Origin: an uncultured Prevotella sp.
Lineage (GTDB): Bacteria > Bacteroidota > Bacteroidia > Bacteroidales > Bacteroidaceae
Reading direction: 5' to 3'
DNA length: 37,496 bases
NCBI GenBank assembly: GCA_900317685.1
Contig: ONHQ01000031.1
Coordinates: forward strand, 1-37,496
The position numbers and the translations under genes were made by a program. This document shows positions 7,652 through 17,090 of this stretch, one piece after another. Numbering within the stretch: the stretch's first letter is position 1; every line of letters starts with the position of its first letter. The notes beneath the pieces are model-generated. The model ran no database searches and was not told where the DNA came from. It was given only the letters and a program-made list of their open reading frames with translations.

Positions 7652-10309
7652 TTACAGTTCGATGAGCTCGATGATCTTGTCCACGGCAGCCGAAAGACCA
7701 TCAACGTTCTTGCCACCGGCCTGAGCATAGTGGGGCTGACCACCACCACCGCCCTGGATGAGCTTGGCAGCCTCACGGATGAGTTTGCCTGCATTGAGGT
7801 TGTGATCCTTGACCATGTCGTCGGAGAACATCACAGAGAGCAATGGGCGATTATCGTGATGAGAGCCCAGCACACAGACGAGGCTTTCTGGAATCTGCTC
7901 ACGCACTTTAAAGACGATGTCTTTTGCTGAGGCAGGGTCTACGGGCAGCACAGCCTTGACGACCTTCACCCCGTTCACCTCCTGAGCATGCTCGGCGAGA
8001 GTCTTTGCCGTGCGGTCTACGGTCTGTTGACGGAAGCCTTCCACCTGCTTCTTCAGTGCTGCGTTTTCAGAGATGCTCTTCTCGATGGTGGCCTTGAGGT
8101 CCTTGGCATTGTTGAACAGAGCCTGGATGTCTTTCATCATGTCTTCTACCTCATAGATAGCCTCTTCGCAAGCCTTACCAGTGAGAGCCTCGATGCGGCG
8201 AACGCCGGCAGCCACGCTGCTCTCAGAGATGATCTTGAAGAAACCGATGTGGCCGGTGCTCTTCACGTGGATGCCACCGCAGAACTCGCAACTCGGTCCA
8301 AAGCGTACCACACGCACTTTGTCGCCATACTTCTCACCGAAGAGGGCTACGGCTCCGAGCTCCTTAGCCTCGGCCAATGGCATGTTGCGGTGCTCCTCCA
8401 ATGGGATGTCCTGACGAATCATGTCGTTGACGATACGCTCTACCTTGCGCAGCTCCTCGGGAGTGACCTTCTGGAAGTGGGAGAAGTCGAAACGCAGTGT
8501 GTCGGCGTCGACATAAGATCCTTTTTGCTCCACATGATCACCGAGCACCTGCTTCAGTGCATAGTCGAGCAGGTGCGTAGCGGAGTGGTTGGCGGCAGAG
8601 CCGTTGCGCTTGTCGATATCCACGCAGGCCATGAAGTCAGCCTCAGGATTCTTTGGCATCTGCTTCACGATATGTATGCTCTGGTTGTTCTCACGCTTGG
8701 TGTCGATGACGTTGACGGTCTCATCCTCAGAGACGAGCACGCCCTGGTCGCCGACCTGACCACCCATCTCGCCGTAGAACGGAGTGTGGTCGAGAACGAC
8801 CTCGTAGAAAGTATTCTTCTTCTGCGTCACCTTGCGGTAGCGGAGGATGTGGCACTCGTATTCCGAGTAGTCGTAGCCGACAAACTCCTGCTCGCCCTGG
8901 CGCAGCTCCACCCAGTCGCCGTTCTCCACGACGGCCGCATTGCGTGCGCGCGCCTTCTGCTTCTCCATCTCCACGTCGAAGCCTTTCTCGTCGACGGTGT
9001 AGCCGTTCTCGCGGCAGATAAGCTCGGTGAGGTCAAGAGGGAAACCGTAGGTGTCGAAGAGACGGAAAGCGCTCTCGCCGTCGAGCTCGGTCTTGCCGTG
9101 AGCACGCAGCTCATCCATGTCGCCGTTGAGCAGCTGGATGCCCTTGTCGAGGGTACGCAGGAAGCTGTCCTCCTCCTCTTTCATCACGCGGCTGATGAGC
9201 TCCTGCTGAGCAGGCAGCTCAGGGTAAGCCTTGCCCATCTCCTGTACGAGTACGGGTACGAGCTTATAGAGAAATGCACTCTTCTGGTCGAGGAAGGTAT
9301 AAGCGTAGCGGACAGCACGGCGCAGGATGCGGCGGATGACATAGCCGGCTTTGGCGTTGCTGGGTAGCTGACCGTCAGCGATGGAGAAGGCCACGGCACG
9401 CAGGTGGTCGGCAACCACACGCATGGCGATGTCGATCTTCTCCTGCTCGTTGGCACCCTCACCATTCTCTCCGGTCGGTGTGGTGAAGCCGTATTTCTTT
9501 CCGGAAAGGTTCTCAATCTCCTTGATGATAGGCTGGAAGATGTCCGTGTCGTAGTTGGAGTTCTTGCCTTGCAGCATACGTACGAGTCGCTCAAAGCCCA
9601 TACCTGTATCGATGACGTGCATAGGCAGTGGCTCCAGGCTTCCGTCGGCCTTGCGGTTGAACTGCATGAAGACGATGTTCCAAATCTCGATGACCTGTGG
9701 GTCGTCTTTGTTGACGAGCTCGCGTCCGGGCACTTTTGCTTTCTCGCTGTCGGGACGGGAGTCTACGTGGATCTCTGAGCAGGGACCGCAAGGACCGGTC
9801 TCACCCATCTCCCAGAAATTGTCGTGCTTGTTGCCGTTGATGATGTGGTCGGCAGGTACGTGCTTGCTCCAGTATTTGGCAGCCTCGTCGTCACGCTCCA
9901 GTCCTTCCGAGGGGTCGCCCTCAAAGACTGTGACATAAAGGTCAGCGGGGTTGAGGTGCAGCACGTCTACGAGATATTCCCATGCGTAGTCAATGGCTCC
10001 CTCCTTGAAGTAGTCACCGAAGCTCCAGTTGCCGAGCATCTCGAACATCGTGTGGTGGTAGGTATCGTGTCCCACCTCTTCCAGATCGTTGTGCTTGCCG
10101 CTGACGCGCAGACATTTCTGCGAGTCGCAGCGACGACGAGGATTGGGATCCTTGGTGCCAAGGATGATGTCTTTCCACTGGTTCATACCTGCATTTGTAA
10201 ACATCAACGTCGGGTCGTCCTTGATAACCATCGGGGCAGACGGAACGATGACGTGTCCTTTCGACTCAAAGAACTTCTTAAACGAGTCGCGGATTTCATT
10301 TGCTGTCAT
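7652..10309 (-). CDS. alaS: Alanyl-tRNA synthetase
   Basis: It charges tRNA-Ala with alanine in the cytoplasm. The product (885 residues from the chosen start, near the usual 870-880) shows the class II aminoacylation core ([49 protein letters not shown] split across motifs 2 and 3), the [10 protein letters not shown] motif, the editing-domain HSATHLL motif with CEFCGGIHV further on, and a C-terminal [15 protein letters not shown] segment. The frame continues 18 residues upstream to base 10363, but that stretch overlaps the -7 promoter element (10360-10368), so translation must begin at one of the two adjacent ATGs at 10309-10312. It is transcribed divergently from the MerR gene. Confidence 0.97.
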   Translation of the reverse strand: MTANEIRDSFKKFFESKGHVIVPSAPMVIKDDPTLMFTNAGMNQWKDIILGTKDPNPRRRCDSQKCLRVSGKHNDLEEVGHDTYHHTMFEMLGNWSFGDYFKEGAIDYAWEYLVDVLHLNPADLYVTVFEGDPSEGLERDDEAAKYWSKHVPADHIINGNKHDNFWEMGETGPCGPCSEIHVDSRPDSEKAKVPGRELVNKDDPQVIEIWNIVFMQFNRKADGSLEPLPMHVIDTGMGFERLVRMLQGKNSNYDTDIFQPIIKEIENLSGKKYGFTTPTGENGEGANEQEKIDIAMRVVADHLRAVAFSIADGQLPSNAKAGYVIRRILRRAVRYAYTFLDQKSAFLYKLVPVLVQEMGKAYPELPAQQELISRVMKEEEDSFLRTLDKGIQLLNGDMDELRAHGKTELDGESAFRLFDTYGFPLDLTELICRENGYTVDEKGFDVEMEKQKARARNAAVVENGDWVELRQGEQEFVGYDYSEYECHILRYRKVTQKKNTFYEVVLDHTPFYGEMGGQVGDQGVLVSEDETVNVIDTKRENNQSIHIVKQMPKNPEADFMACVDIDKRNGSAANHSATHLLDYALKQVLGDHVEQKGSYVDADTLRFDFSHFQKVTPEELRKVERIVNDMIRQDIPLEEHRNMPLAEAKELGAVALFGEKYGDKVRVVRFGPSCEFCGGIHVKSTGHIGFFKIISESSVAAGVRRIEALTGKACEEAIYEVEDMMKDIQALFNNAKDLKATIEKSISENAALKKQVEGFRQQTVDRTAKTLAEHAQEVNGVKVVKAVLPVDPASAKDIVFKVREQIPESLVCVLGSHHDNRPLLSVMFSDDMVKDHNLNAGKLIREAAKLIQGGGGGQPHYAQAGGKNVDGLSAAVDKIIELIEL

Positions 10310-10359
10310 CATGATGATATATGTTTTATTTGTTTTCCTTATTCTTTTGACATACAGGT

Positions 10360-10368
10360 GCAAAGGTA
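10360..10368 (-). promoter_or_regulatory. -7 element of the alaS promoter
   Basis: Minus-strand TACCTTTGC is a perfect TAnnTTTGC and lies about 50 bases upstream of the alaS start. No canonical -33 TTG is seen. It is only 10 bases from the -33 of the divergent MerR promoter, so the two may compete. Confidence 0.65.
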
Positions 10369-10377
10369 CTAAAAAGA

Positions 10378-10409
10378 TTGCAGAAATGATTCTTTTTTGT
10401 TATCTTTGC
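10378..10409 (+). promoter_or_regulatory. Promoter of the MerR-family gene
   Basis: A TTG at 10378-10380, 20 bases of spacer and TATCTTTGC at 10401-10409 match the Bacteroidetes consensus. The ATG is at 10435, leaving a leader of about 20 bases. Confidence 0.75.
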
Positions 10410-10434
10410 CCCAAAATAGTAAAATTATCAGGCT

Positions 10435-10785
10435 ATGGTGCTGAAAACAGACAAGCCCAAGCGGCTTTATTACTCGATCAAGGAGGTGGCTGAGATGGTT
10501 GGCGTGGCGGAAAGTACGCTGCGCTACTGGGAGAAGGAGTTTCCCAACCTCCATCCTAAGACGGTGCCCGGAACCAAGGTGCGGCAGTACAGCGAGGATG
10601 ATATTAAAGAGGTGAAGGTCATCTATAACCTCATCAAAGTGCGGGGCTTCAAGATTGCCAATGCACGGAAATATCTTCGTGAGAACAAAGATGGTGCCGA
10701 CCGCTCGCAAGAGTTGTTGGCTACACTCATCACCGTGCGTGATGAACTGCAGCGTCTCAAGAGCAGTCTTGACACGCTGGTGTGA
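10435..10785 (+). CDS. MerR-family transcriptional regulator
   Basis: This 116-residue protein has an N-terminal MerR winged helix: YYSIKEVAEMVGVAESTLRYWEKEF at about 12-36 is the helix-turn-helix, followed by a wing ending RQYSEDDIKEV. A short C-terminal helix (DELQRLKSSLDTL) is a likely dimerisation coiled coil. There is no effector-binding domain and no metal-binding cysteine pattern, so no ligand can be named. It belongs to the short MerR type common in Bacteroidetes. It is monocistronic, divergent from alaS with closely spaced promoters, and convergent with lpxB. Whether it regulates alaS is unknown. Confidence 0.9.
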   Translation: MVLKTDKPKRLYYSIKEVAEMVGVAESTLRYWEKEFPNLHPKTVPGTKVRQYSEDDIKEVKVIYNLIKVRGFKIANARKYLRENKDGADRSQELLATLITVRDELQRLKSSLDTLV

Positions 10786-10824
10786 GGCCTCCGACGCATG
10801 TAAAAGAGGCGAGGCCACGGCGTA

Positions 10825-11985
10825 TTATCGTGCGGATTGCTTGAGGATCTCTATCATCTCTTTAGCGGCGGTGTCGGGCGCACTTTGCTTGCCCAATCGC
10901 TCTGCTACGAGCTGATAGCCTTGGAGCATGGTGGCTCTGTCAGGCTGACCGGGTAGTATGCGGTCCAATTCGTGACGGATATTCTTCACGCTGAAACGGT
11001 CGGCAAAGAGCTCTGTGACGATCTCTTTGTCGGCAATGAGATTGACGAGGCTGATAAAGCGGCAGTGGATGATGTGGTTGAAGGCCCAACGGATCAACGG
11101 GCCAACGGGAGTTTTGTAGCATACTACCTGTGGAACACCGAGCAGCGCGGTCTCAAGGGTTGCCGTGCCACTGGTGACCAGGGCTACGGTAGCATGAGAG
11201 AGCAACTGGTAAGTTTCTTCGTTCACCTTGGTGACGGGCTGTCCTTTGAGTATGAGACTATAGTAATCGTCGTCGATGGACGGTGCTCCAGCCAGCACCA
11301 TCTGATAGCCCTTTGCGCCCTGGCAATAGGGTAGGGCGGCTGTGATCATTGTGGGCAGGTTATCCTTAATCTCCTGTTTGCGGCTGCCGGCAAGCAAAGC
11401 CAGGATGGGGCGCTTGGCATCCAACCCATGCCGTTGGCAGAACGCTTCTTTTGTCTCGTGGTAGTTGTCGCGGAAGGTCTTTATCTCTTCCGCGGTGGGG
11501 TTGCCGACGTAGTGGATAGGATAGTGGTGCTTGCGCTCAAAGAAGTCTACCTCAAAGGGAAGTATAGAAAAGAGTTCATTGACATCACGTCGGATCGCTT
11601 TGATGCGCCATTCCTTCCATGCCCATATCTTCGGTGAGATATAGTAGAAGACTGGCGTGCCCACCTTGGCATGTACAAACTTGGCGATACTCAGGTTGAA
11701 TCCGGGATAGTCGACGAGAATCACCACGTCGGGTGCCCATCTCACGATGTCTTCCTTGCACTGTGCCATGTTGCGCAGTATGGTGCGGGCATGTAGCAGC
11801 ACAGGAATAAAGCCCATGTAGGCCAAGTCCTTGTAGTGCCGGAAGGGCTTACCGCCCTCGGCCGCCATCATGTCTCCACCGATAAAGCGGAAAGTAGCCT
11901 CCGCGTCCTGCTCTTTGAGGCTGTGCATCAGCCGGCTGGCATGCAGGTCACCGGAAGCCTCGCCTGCTATGAGATAGTATTTCAT
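10825..11985 (-). CDS. lpxB: Lipid-A-disaccharide synthase
   Basis: It condenses UDP-2,3-diacylglucosamine with lipid X to form the lipid A disaccharide at the inner face of the cytoplasmic membrane. The 386-residue product begins with the family signature MKYYLIAGEASGDLHASRLM. It also has FIGGDMMAAEGG, the VDYPGFNLSIAKF segment, YYISPKIWAWKEWRIK, LAGSRKQEI (a GSR donor-binding loop) and VTSGTATLETALLGVPQVVCYK near the C-terminus, so it is full length. It lies 56 bases downstream of surE on the same strand, a pairing usual in Bacteroidetes, and is probably co-transcribed with it. Confidence 0.96.
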   Translation of the reverse strand: MKYYLIAGEASGDLHASRLMHSLKEQDAEATFRFIGGDMMAAEGGKPFRHYKDLAYMGFIPVLLHARTILRNMAQCKEDIVRWAPDVVILVDYPGFNLSIAKFVHAKVGTPVFYYISPKIWAWKEWRIKAIRRDVNELFSILPFEVDFFERKHHYPIHYVGNPTAEEIKTFRDNYHETKEAFCQRHGLDAKRPILALLAGSRKQEIKDNLPTMITAALPYCQGAKGYQMVLAGAPSIDDDYYSLILKGQPVTKVNEETYQLLSHATVALVTSGTATLETALLGVPQVVCYKTPVGPLIRWAFNHIIHCRFISLVNLIADKEIVTELFADRFSVKNIRHELDRILPGQPDRATMLQGYQLVAERLGKQSAPDTAAKEMIEILKQSAR

Positions 11986-12041
11986 GTGTATAGTCTGTCC
12001 AAGTTGATGTTCCTGATACTTCTTTATTCCGTGTCAGTTTC

Positions 12042-12815
12042 TTATTTAATATTCCAACTGCGCACCGTGTCCATGTATTCATATGCGGTAACGTCGATGG
12101 TGGTCGGCGTGATGGCTACGTATCCATGGTTGAGTGCCCACTGGTCACTGTCTTCGGCCTGTGGCTCGTCGTTGCGATATTCTCCCACTACCCAGAAATA
12201 GTCATAGCCTCTTGGGTGGTGCTCTTTGACGATCTCGTTGATCCAGCAGCCCTGTGTCATCCGGCAAACCTTCACCCCCTTGAAGATCTCCGTGGCAGGG
12301 AAGTTGACATTGAGGCAAACACCTTTAGGCAGTCCTTCAGCCAGCACCTTGCTGACAATCTGTTCTACGTAGGGACGCAGAGGCTCAAGGTTGGCATTCT
12401 CGTTGTAGAAACAGCTGGAGAAAGCAATGGACGGAATGCCCTTGAGACAGCCTTCCTTGGCGATACCCATCGTGCCACTGTAATGATTATTCACGGAAGA
12501 ATTGTCACCATGATTGATGCCGCCGAGAATCAGGTCGGGCTTACGCTCCTTGCAAAACTGGTCGATGGCGATCTTCACACAGTCGACAGGCGTGCCGGTG
12601 CATGACCACACCGTGGTGTCACCCATGTTGTGTCGTGGCTTGAGTCGCAGATAATCTGTCGCAGAGAAGGCACAAGAGTATCCTGATCGGGCACTCTCGG
12701 GTGCCACGACGAGAACATCAGCCAATGGGCTGACAATGTCTACAAGCTTCTTGATGCCGGGTGAATGATAGCCGTCATCATTGGAAATCAATATCAGAGG
12801 TCGGTTGCTTTTCAT
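12042..12815 (-). CDS. surE: 5'/3'-nucleotidase SurE
   Basis: SurE is a divalent-metal-dependent phosphatase acting on nucleoside 5'- and 3'-monophosphates in the cytoplasm. The 257-residue product shows the N-terminal metal-binding LISNDDG motif (D13, D14), the APESARSGYS loop, the GGINHGDN motif (around 98-105) and the YSGTMGIAKEG segment, all in family order. It is the first gene of a likely surE-lpxB operon. Its promoter region is shared with the divergent parA gene. Confidence 0.95.
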   Translation of the reverse strand: MKSNRPLILISNDDGYHSPGIKKLVDIVSPLADVLVVAPESARSGYSCAFSATDYLRLKPRHNMGDTTVWSCTGTPVDCVKIAIDQFCKERKPDLILGGINHGDNSSVNNHYSGTMGIAKEGCLKGIPSIAFSSCFYNENANLEPLRPYVEQIVSKVLAEGLPKGVCLNVNFPATEIFKGVKVCRMTQGCWINEIVKEHHPRGYDYFWVVGEYRNDEPQAEDSDQWALNHGYVAITPTTIDVTAYEYMDTVRSWNIK

Positions 12816-12836
12816 CTGTTTAATATTAATTGTCTT

Positions 12837-12845
12837 GCAAAAATA
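12837..12845 (-). promoter_or_regulatory. -7 element of the surE-lpxB promoter
   Basis: Minus-strand TATTTTTGC fits TAnnTTTGC and lies 21 bases upstream of the surE ATG. No exact -33 TTG is seen. Confidence 0.6.
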
Positions 12846-12863
12846 CGAAAAAACCTATAATAA

Positions 12864-12895
12864 TTGGCATTTTCGTCTAAAATATGTATCTTTGC
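12864..12895 (+). promoter_or_regulatory. Promoter of the parA-rel gene run
   Basis: A TTG at 12864-12866, 20 bases of spacer and TATCTTTGC at 12887-12895 match the Bacteroidetes consensus. The parA ATG is at 12972, giving a leader of about 70 bases. Confidence 0.78.
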
Positions 12896-12971
12896 AATCA
12901 TAATTCCATGTCTGCCCATGAGGAGGAAAGGGTAACGACATCCATCAGGCAGACATTAAAGACGAATAGAA

Positions 12972-13736
12972 ATGGCAAAAATAATAGCTTTGGCCAATCA
13001 AAAGGGCGGCGTGGGTAAAACCACGACAACCATTAATTTGGCGGCCTCTCTTGCTACATTGGAGAAATCGGTGCTCGTTGTGGATGCTGACCCGCAGGCA
13101 AACGCATCCAGCGGACTCGGTGTAGACCTTAGTGAAGTGGACTGTTCGCTTTATGAGTGCATCATCGATCACGCTGATGTGAGAGATGCTATCTATACGA
13201 CAGACATTGAGAAGCTGGACATTATTCCCAGCCATATTGACTTGGTAGGAGCTGAGATTGAGATGATCAACCTCAAAAACCGTGAGAAGGTCATCAAGGG
13301 TATACTGGATCCGCTGCGCGACGAGTATGACTATATCCTCATCGACTGCTCGCCCTCATTGGGGCTGATTACCGTCAATGCCTTGACGGCAGCCAACTCG
13401 GTGATCATTCCGGTGCAATGCGAGTACTTTGCGCTGGAGGGTATCAGTAAGCTCCTCAATACTATTAAGATCGTCAAGAGCAAGCTCAACCCGAAGCTCG
13501 AAATCGAGGGCTTCCTGCTGACTATGTACGACAGCCGATTGAGACTTGCCAACCAAATCTATGATGAGGTGAAGCGTCATTTCCAGGAATTGGTCTTCAA
13601 AACCGTGATCCAACGCAACGTGAAGCTCTCGGAGAGCCCCAGCCACGGTTTGCCGGTGATCCTCTATGACGCTGACTCCACCGGAGCGAAGAACCATCTC
13701 GCTTTAGCCAAGGAGATTATAGAGAAAAACGAATGA
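12972..13736 (+). CDS. parA: Chromosome-partitioning ATPase ParA (Soj)
   Basis: It works with ParB in origin segregation. The 254-residue product has the deviant Walker A motif KGGVGKTTT at residues 11-19, the switch-I DADPQANAS motif, the Walker B stretch YILIDCSPSLGLITVNAL and the later PVQCEYFALEGIS segment. Its length suits a chromosomal Soj-type ParA without the N-terminal helix-turn-helix of plasmid forms. It is first in a run with parB, a DUF5683 gene, a transglycosylase and rel. Confidence 0.95.
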   Translation: MAKIIALANQKGGVGKTTTTINLAASLATLEKSVLVVDADPQANASSGLGVDLSEVDCSLYECIIDHADVRDAIYTTDIEKLDIIPSHIDLVGAEIEMINLKNREKVIKGILDPLRDEYDYILIDCSPSLGLITVNALTAANSVIIPVQCEYFALEGISKLLNTIKIVKSKLNPKLEIEGFLLTMYDSRLRLANQIYDEVKRHFQELVFKTVIQRNVKLSESPSHGLPVILYDADSTGAKNHLALAKEIIEKNE

Positions 13737-13748
13737 TAGGAAGATGGA

Positions 13749-13864
13749 AAGTGAATGATGAAAAGTGAATGATGAAAGAACATTCAACATTCAGCATCCA
13801 TCTTCATCGTTCATCGTTCATCGTTCTCTCTACATTCAACACTCATCACTCAACATTCAACATT
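13749..13864. repeat. Short tandem and inverted repeats between parA and parB
   Basis: AAGTGAATGATGAA occurs twice in perfect tandem (13749-13776). TCATCGT occurs three times in perfect tandem (13804-13824). CATTCAACATTCA-like units occur at both sides of the second block. The left block is purine-rich, and its reverse complement (TTCATCATTCACTT) resembles the right block, so the leader RNA of parB could fold on itself. Confidence 0.75.
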
Positions 13865-13870
13865 GCATAT

Positions 13871-14767
13871 ATGGCAGTACACAAGAAATATAATGCTTTG
13901 GGCCGTGGCCTTGACGCGCTGATCTCCACCGAGTCGGTGCGTACGCAAGGTTCGTCGACCATCAGCGAGATTCCTCTCGACCAGATAGAGCCCAATGCCG
14001 ACCAGCCACGAAGCCTCTTCGACAGTGAAGCCTTGCAGGAGCTGGCCAACAGCATCCGGGAGATAGGCATCATACAGCCCATCACACTTCGGCAGATTGC
14101 TGAGAACCGCTTTCAGATCATTGCCGGTGAGCGGCGCTGGCGTGCCTCGCAGTTGGCCGGGAAAACAACAATTCCGGCTTATATCCGTACCATCAAGGAC
14201 GAGAATGTCATGGAGATGGCACTCGTGGAGAATATCCAACGTGAGGATCTCAATGCCATTGAGATTGCCCTGGCCTATGAGCATTTGCTGGAGAACACTG
14301 GCATGACGCAGGAGAAGGTGTCGGAGAGAGTAGGAAAGAGCCGTACCGCCATCACCAACTATCTGCGACTGTTGAAACTGCCGGCACAAGTGCAGATGTC
14401 GTTACAGAAGAAAGAGATCGACATGGGTCATGCCCGTGCGCTGTTGGCTCTTGACAGTCCCTCCTTACAGTTGAAGGTCTTCAAGGAGATACTCAAAAAC
14501 GGATGGTCGGTGAGAAAGGTTGAGGAAATGGTGCAGCACCTCAAAAACGGAGAGGATATCGAAAGCGGAAAGAAAAAGATCGCTGCCAAGGCGCAATTGC
14601 CAGAGACTTATTCCCAGGCTCGTGACCGTCTCTCTGGTGTGCTGCATACCAAGGTGGCTGTGACCTGCACCAGCAAAGGCAAGGGCAAGATCAGCATACC
14701 TTTTAATAATGAGCAGGATTTCGAGAAGCTGATGGAAATCTTAGATCAACTCAAGCAAGAACAATAG
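13871..14767 (+). CDS. parB: Chromosome-partitioning protein ParB (Spo0J)
   Basis: ParB binds parS sites and spreads as a CTP-dependent clamp to guide origin segregation. The 298-residue product starts MAVHKKYNALGRGLDALIS, which is the usual ParB start. The frame is open 34 residues further upstream, but that part translates the repetitive spacer and is rejected. Family motifs in order are IEPNADQPR, ALQELANSIREIGIIQPI, the CTP-binding IIAGERRWRASQLAG, MALVENIQREDLNAIEIA, and the helix-turn-helix TQEKVSERVGKSRTAITNYLRLLKLP. The spacer to parA is 134 bases, far longer than the next gaps in the run. No parS matching TGTTTCACGTGAAACA was found in the window. Confidence 0.95.
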   Translation: MAVHKKYNALGRGLDALISTESVRTQGSSTISEIPLDQIEPNADQPRSLFDSEALQELANSIREIGIIQPITLRQIAENRFQIIAGERRWRASQLAGKTTIPAYIRTIKDENVMEMALVENIQREDLNAIEIALAYEHLLENTGMTQEKVSERVGKSRTAITNYLRLLKLPAQVQMSLQKKEIDMGHARALLALDSPSLQLKVFKEILKNGWSVRKVEEMVQHLKNGEDIESGKKKIAAKAQLPETYSQARDRLSGVLHTKVAVTCTSKGKGKISIPFNNEQDFEKLMEILDQLKQEQ

Positions 14768-14799
14768 ATAGACGTGTGAAGACACTGAGACATATAATT

Positions 14800-15516
14800 A
14801 TGAAGGCTGGGCTTTCCGCCTTCTTGCTGATGGTGATGCTGCCGGCAACTGCCCAGCATCAGACGAAGGCGAAGCAAAAGCAGGAGGCTGAGCCCGACAC
14901 AATGCTCATCGACAGCGCGCGTGTCATGGGCATGACAAAGAACGGACAGTCTCTCACTGTGAAAGGTGACAGCACCCATCAGCGCAAGCACCGTGACTGG
15001 GCTACATGGAAGCCTGAGCCGAAGCGTGCTTTGTGGCTGGCTCTTGTGTTGCCCGGAGCCGGACAGATCTATAACCGCAAATACTGGAAGCTGCCAATCT
15101 TCTATGGTGGATTTGTCGGTTGTGCTTATGCATTGCGATGGAACAACATGATGTACCGTGACTATAGCCAGGCTTATCTCGACATCATGGACAACGACCC
15201 GACAACAGAGAGCTACAACAAGTTCCTGCACTTGGGATCGACCATCACGCCCGAGAATGCGGACAAATGGAAAGATGTATTTCGCAAACGCAAGGACCGT
15301 TACCGTCGTTGGCGCGACATGAGTGTGTTTGTGATGATTGGCATCTATGGCCTTTCTGTGGTCGATGCTTATGTCGATGCATCACTCTCGCAGTTCGACA
15401 TTTCTCCTAACTTGAGCCTGCGTGTATCACCGACTGTCATCACCAACGACACAGGCAGCTCGCTGCTCGCCTTGCGCCAAAGCGGCATTGGCTTGCAGTG
15501 TAGCATAAACTTTTAG
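14800..15516 (+). CDS. DUF5683-family exported protein
   Basis: The product begins with a signal peptide (MKAGLSAFLLMVMLPATAQ). A charged low-complexity stretch follows, then the DUF5683 core: KRALWLALVLPGAGQIYNRKYWKLPIFYGGFVGCAYA carries two hydrophobic segments, a middle charged part holds KRKDRYRRWRD, and a third hydrophobic segment is MSVFVMIGIYGLSVVDAYVD. It is probably anchored in the inner membrane with a C-terminal beta-type tail (ISPNLSLRVSPTV). The biochemical role is unknown; the gene habitually sits between parB and a LysM transglycosylase in Bacteroidetes. A GTG at 14776 would add 8 residues and leave only 8 bases after the parB stop; the ATG at 14800 is preferred because it gives a classical signal peptide. 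Confidence 0.87.
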   Translation: MKAGLSAFLLMVMLPATAQHQTKAKQKQEAEPDTMLIDSARVMGMTKNGQSLTVKGDSTHQRKHRDWATWKPEPKRALWLALVLPGAGQIYNRKYWKLPIFYGGFVGCAYALRWNNMMYRDYSQAYLDIMDNDPTTESYNKFLHLGSTITPENADKWKDVFRKRKDRYRRWRDMSVFVMIGIYGLSVVDAYVDASLSQFDISPNLSLRVSPTVITNDTGSSLLALRQSGIGLQCSINF

Positions 15517-15525
15517 AATATCATT

Positions 15526-17079
15526 ATGAGAAAAACATATATCATCGTCATGCTGCTGCTGTTGGCTTTCGTCCCCTCTGCCCGGGCGCAGGTCAACCAG
15601 GAGAAGACTGTGACTGTCACCAATGCTAATGGCAAGGAAGAGCAAATCGACCTGCCTACATCCATGACGGAAGAGCTCGACAGCACGACTCAAATCTATA
15701 AGGCCAAGAACTATCTGACCCGAGACCCCAACTGTAATATGCCGGATGTCAACCGGACATATACTGAGGAAGTGTATAAACAAAGGTTGCGGAAGTTGCC
15801 AACCATCATCGAGATGCCCTACAACGACATTGTGCAGAAGTTCATCGACCGCTACAGTGGTGAGCTCCGCCATTCGGTGGCCTACATGTTGGGAGCGCAG
15901 AACTTTTATATTCCCGTTTTTGAGGAGGCGTTGGAAGCTTATGACTTGCCACTCGAATTGAAATATCTGCCGGTCATAGAGTCCGCTCTCAATCCTGAGG
16001 CTGTCTCTCGTGTGGGAGCTGTCGGGCTTTGGCAGTTTATGCTCAGAACGGCCCGGCGTTATGATCTCACGGTCAACAGTCTTGTTGACGAGCGTCGTGA
16101 TTTGTACAAGTCTTCCTACGCAGCCGCTCACTATCTGAGTGATCTCTATAAGAAGTTAGGTGACTGGAATCTTGTTATTGCGGCATACAACTGTGGAGCC
16201 GACAAGATCAACAAGGCCATCCGCCGTTCACGGGGTGAGCGGGATTATTGGAAGATCTATCCTCGTCTGCCCAAAGAGACGCGTGGATATGTGCCCGCTT
16301 TTATAGCAGCCAACTATATCATGAACTACTATTGCGATCACAACATCTGTCCACTGAAGACCAGTCTCCCGGAAAAGACTGACACGGTCATGGTCGACCG
16401 CGATGTTCATTTCGAACAGATTGCTCATGTGTTGGGAATGGATGTGGACGAGTTGCGTGACCTTAACCCTCAGTATCGACGCGACATCGTGAATGGCAAC
16501 AGCGGGTTGGCTTCGCTCAGACTGCCGGAAGCGATGATCAACAAGTTCATCGACAACGAGGACTCGATCTACGCTTATGCTCCGGCCGACTATCAGCCCA
16601 AGCGTACGGAAGTGAAGGCAGAAGGCGGACGCTACGTGGTCAACAAGAATCAAGTCACTCTTGTGTCTAAATCTTCAAGTAAGAAGAAAGCCGATGACAA
16701 CAAGGCTGACAATACCGAGACGACACCGGCATCGCCGAAGGATGACAAGGCGCCGGTTGGCGACGAGCAAAATACTGTCAGCACAAGTGATAGTGATGAT
16801 GACAGCGAGCAGAGCAAACGCTCTTCGCGCAAGCGTAGTTCTCGCTCACGGAAGAGCCAGAGCAACTCCAAGAACTCAAACAGTTCAAAGAGCCAGAGCA
16901 GCAAAAAAAGTAAAAAGCAAAAAGATAAGAGACAACAGTCCAAGAGCGTAACCGTCAAGAGCGGGGATACCCTCAGCGAGATTGCGGAACGAAACCATAC
17001 CACGGTGAAGAAACTCCGGAAGTTGAATGGTATATCGGGAAGCACGATTCAGAAAGGAAAGAAGATTAAAGTCAAATAA
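15526..17079 (+). CDS. Membrane-bound lytic murein transglycosylase with LysM domain (MltD-like)
   Basis: It cleaves the MurNAc-GlcNAc bond in peptidoglycan with 1,6-anhydro ring formation, in the periplasm. The product (517 residues) has an N-terminal signal peptide (MRKTYIIVMLLLLAFVPSARAQ). The SLT domain spans about residues 110-270, with the catalytic glutamate in PVIESALNP (E152), VGAVGLWQFM, AAHYLSDLYKKLGDWNLVIAAYNCG and LPKETRGYVPAFIAANYIM. A long Ser/Lys/Asp-rich disordered linker follows (about 380-470), then one C-terminal LysM domain (VTVKSGDTLSEIAERNHTTVKKL onward). MltD proteins often carry two or more LysM repeats; only one is clear here. It is 9 bases from the DUF5683 gene and 11 bases from rel. 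Confidence 0.93.
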   Translation: MRKTYIIVMLLLLAFVPSARAQVNQEKTVTVTNANGKEEQIDLPTSMTEELDSTTQIYKAKNYLTRDPNCNMPDVNRTYTEEVYKQRLRKLPTIIEMPYNDIVQKFIDRYSGELRHSVAYMLGAQNFYIPVFEEALEAYDLPLELKYLPVIESALNPEAVSRVGAVGLWQFMLRTARRYDLTVNSLVDERRDLYKSSYAAAHYLSDLYKKLGDWNLVIAAYNCGADKINKAIRRSRGERDYWKIYPRLPKETRGYVPAFIAANYIMNYYCDHNICPLKTSLPEKTDTVMVDRDVHFEQIAHVLGMDVDELRDLNPQYRRDIVNGNSGLASLRLPEAMINKFIDNEDSIYAYAPADYQPKRTEVKAEGGRYVVNKNQVTLVSKSSSKKKADDNKADNTETTPASPKDDKAPVGDEQNTVSTSDSDDDSEQSKRSSRKRSSRSRKSQSNSKNSNSSKSQSSKKSKKQKDKRQQSKSVTVKSGDTLSEIAERNHTTVKKLRKLNGISGSTIQKGKKIKVK

Positions 17080-17090
17080 CCTTGTGGCGT

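Noticed and set aside
7988-9367. Plus-strand open frame (459 codons) antisense to alaS
   Set aside because: alaS is unambiguous here, and the antisense translation is a low-information Leu/Val/Ala-rich sequence.
13769-13870. N-terminal extension of ParB by 34 residues
   Set aside because: The extension translates the repetitive spacer. Known ParB proteins begin at the MAVHKKYNALGRGLDALI region.
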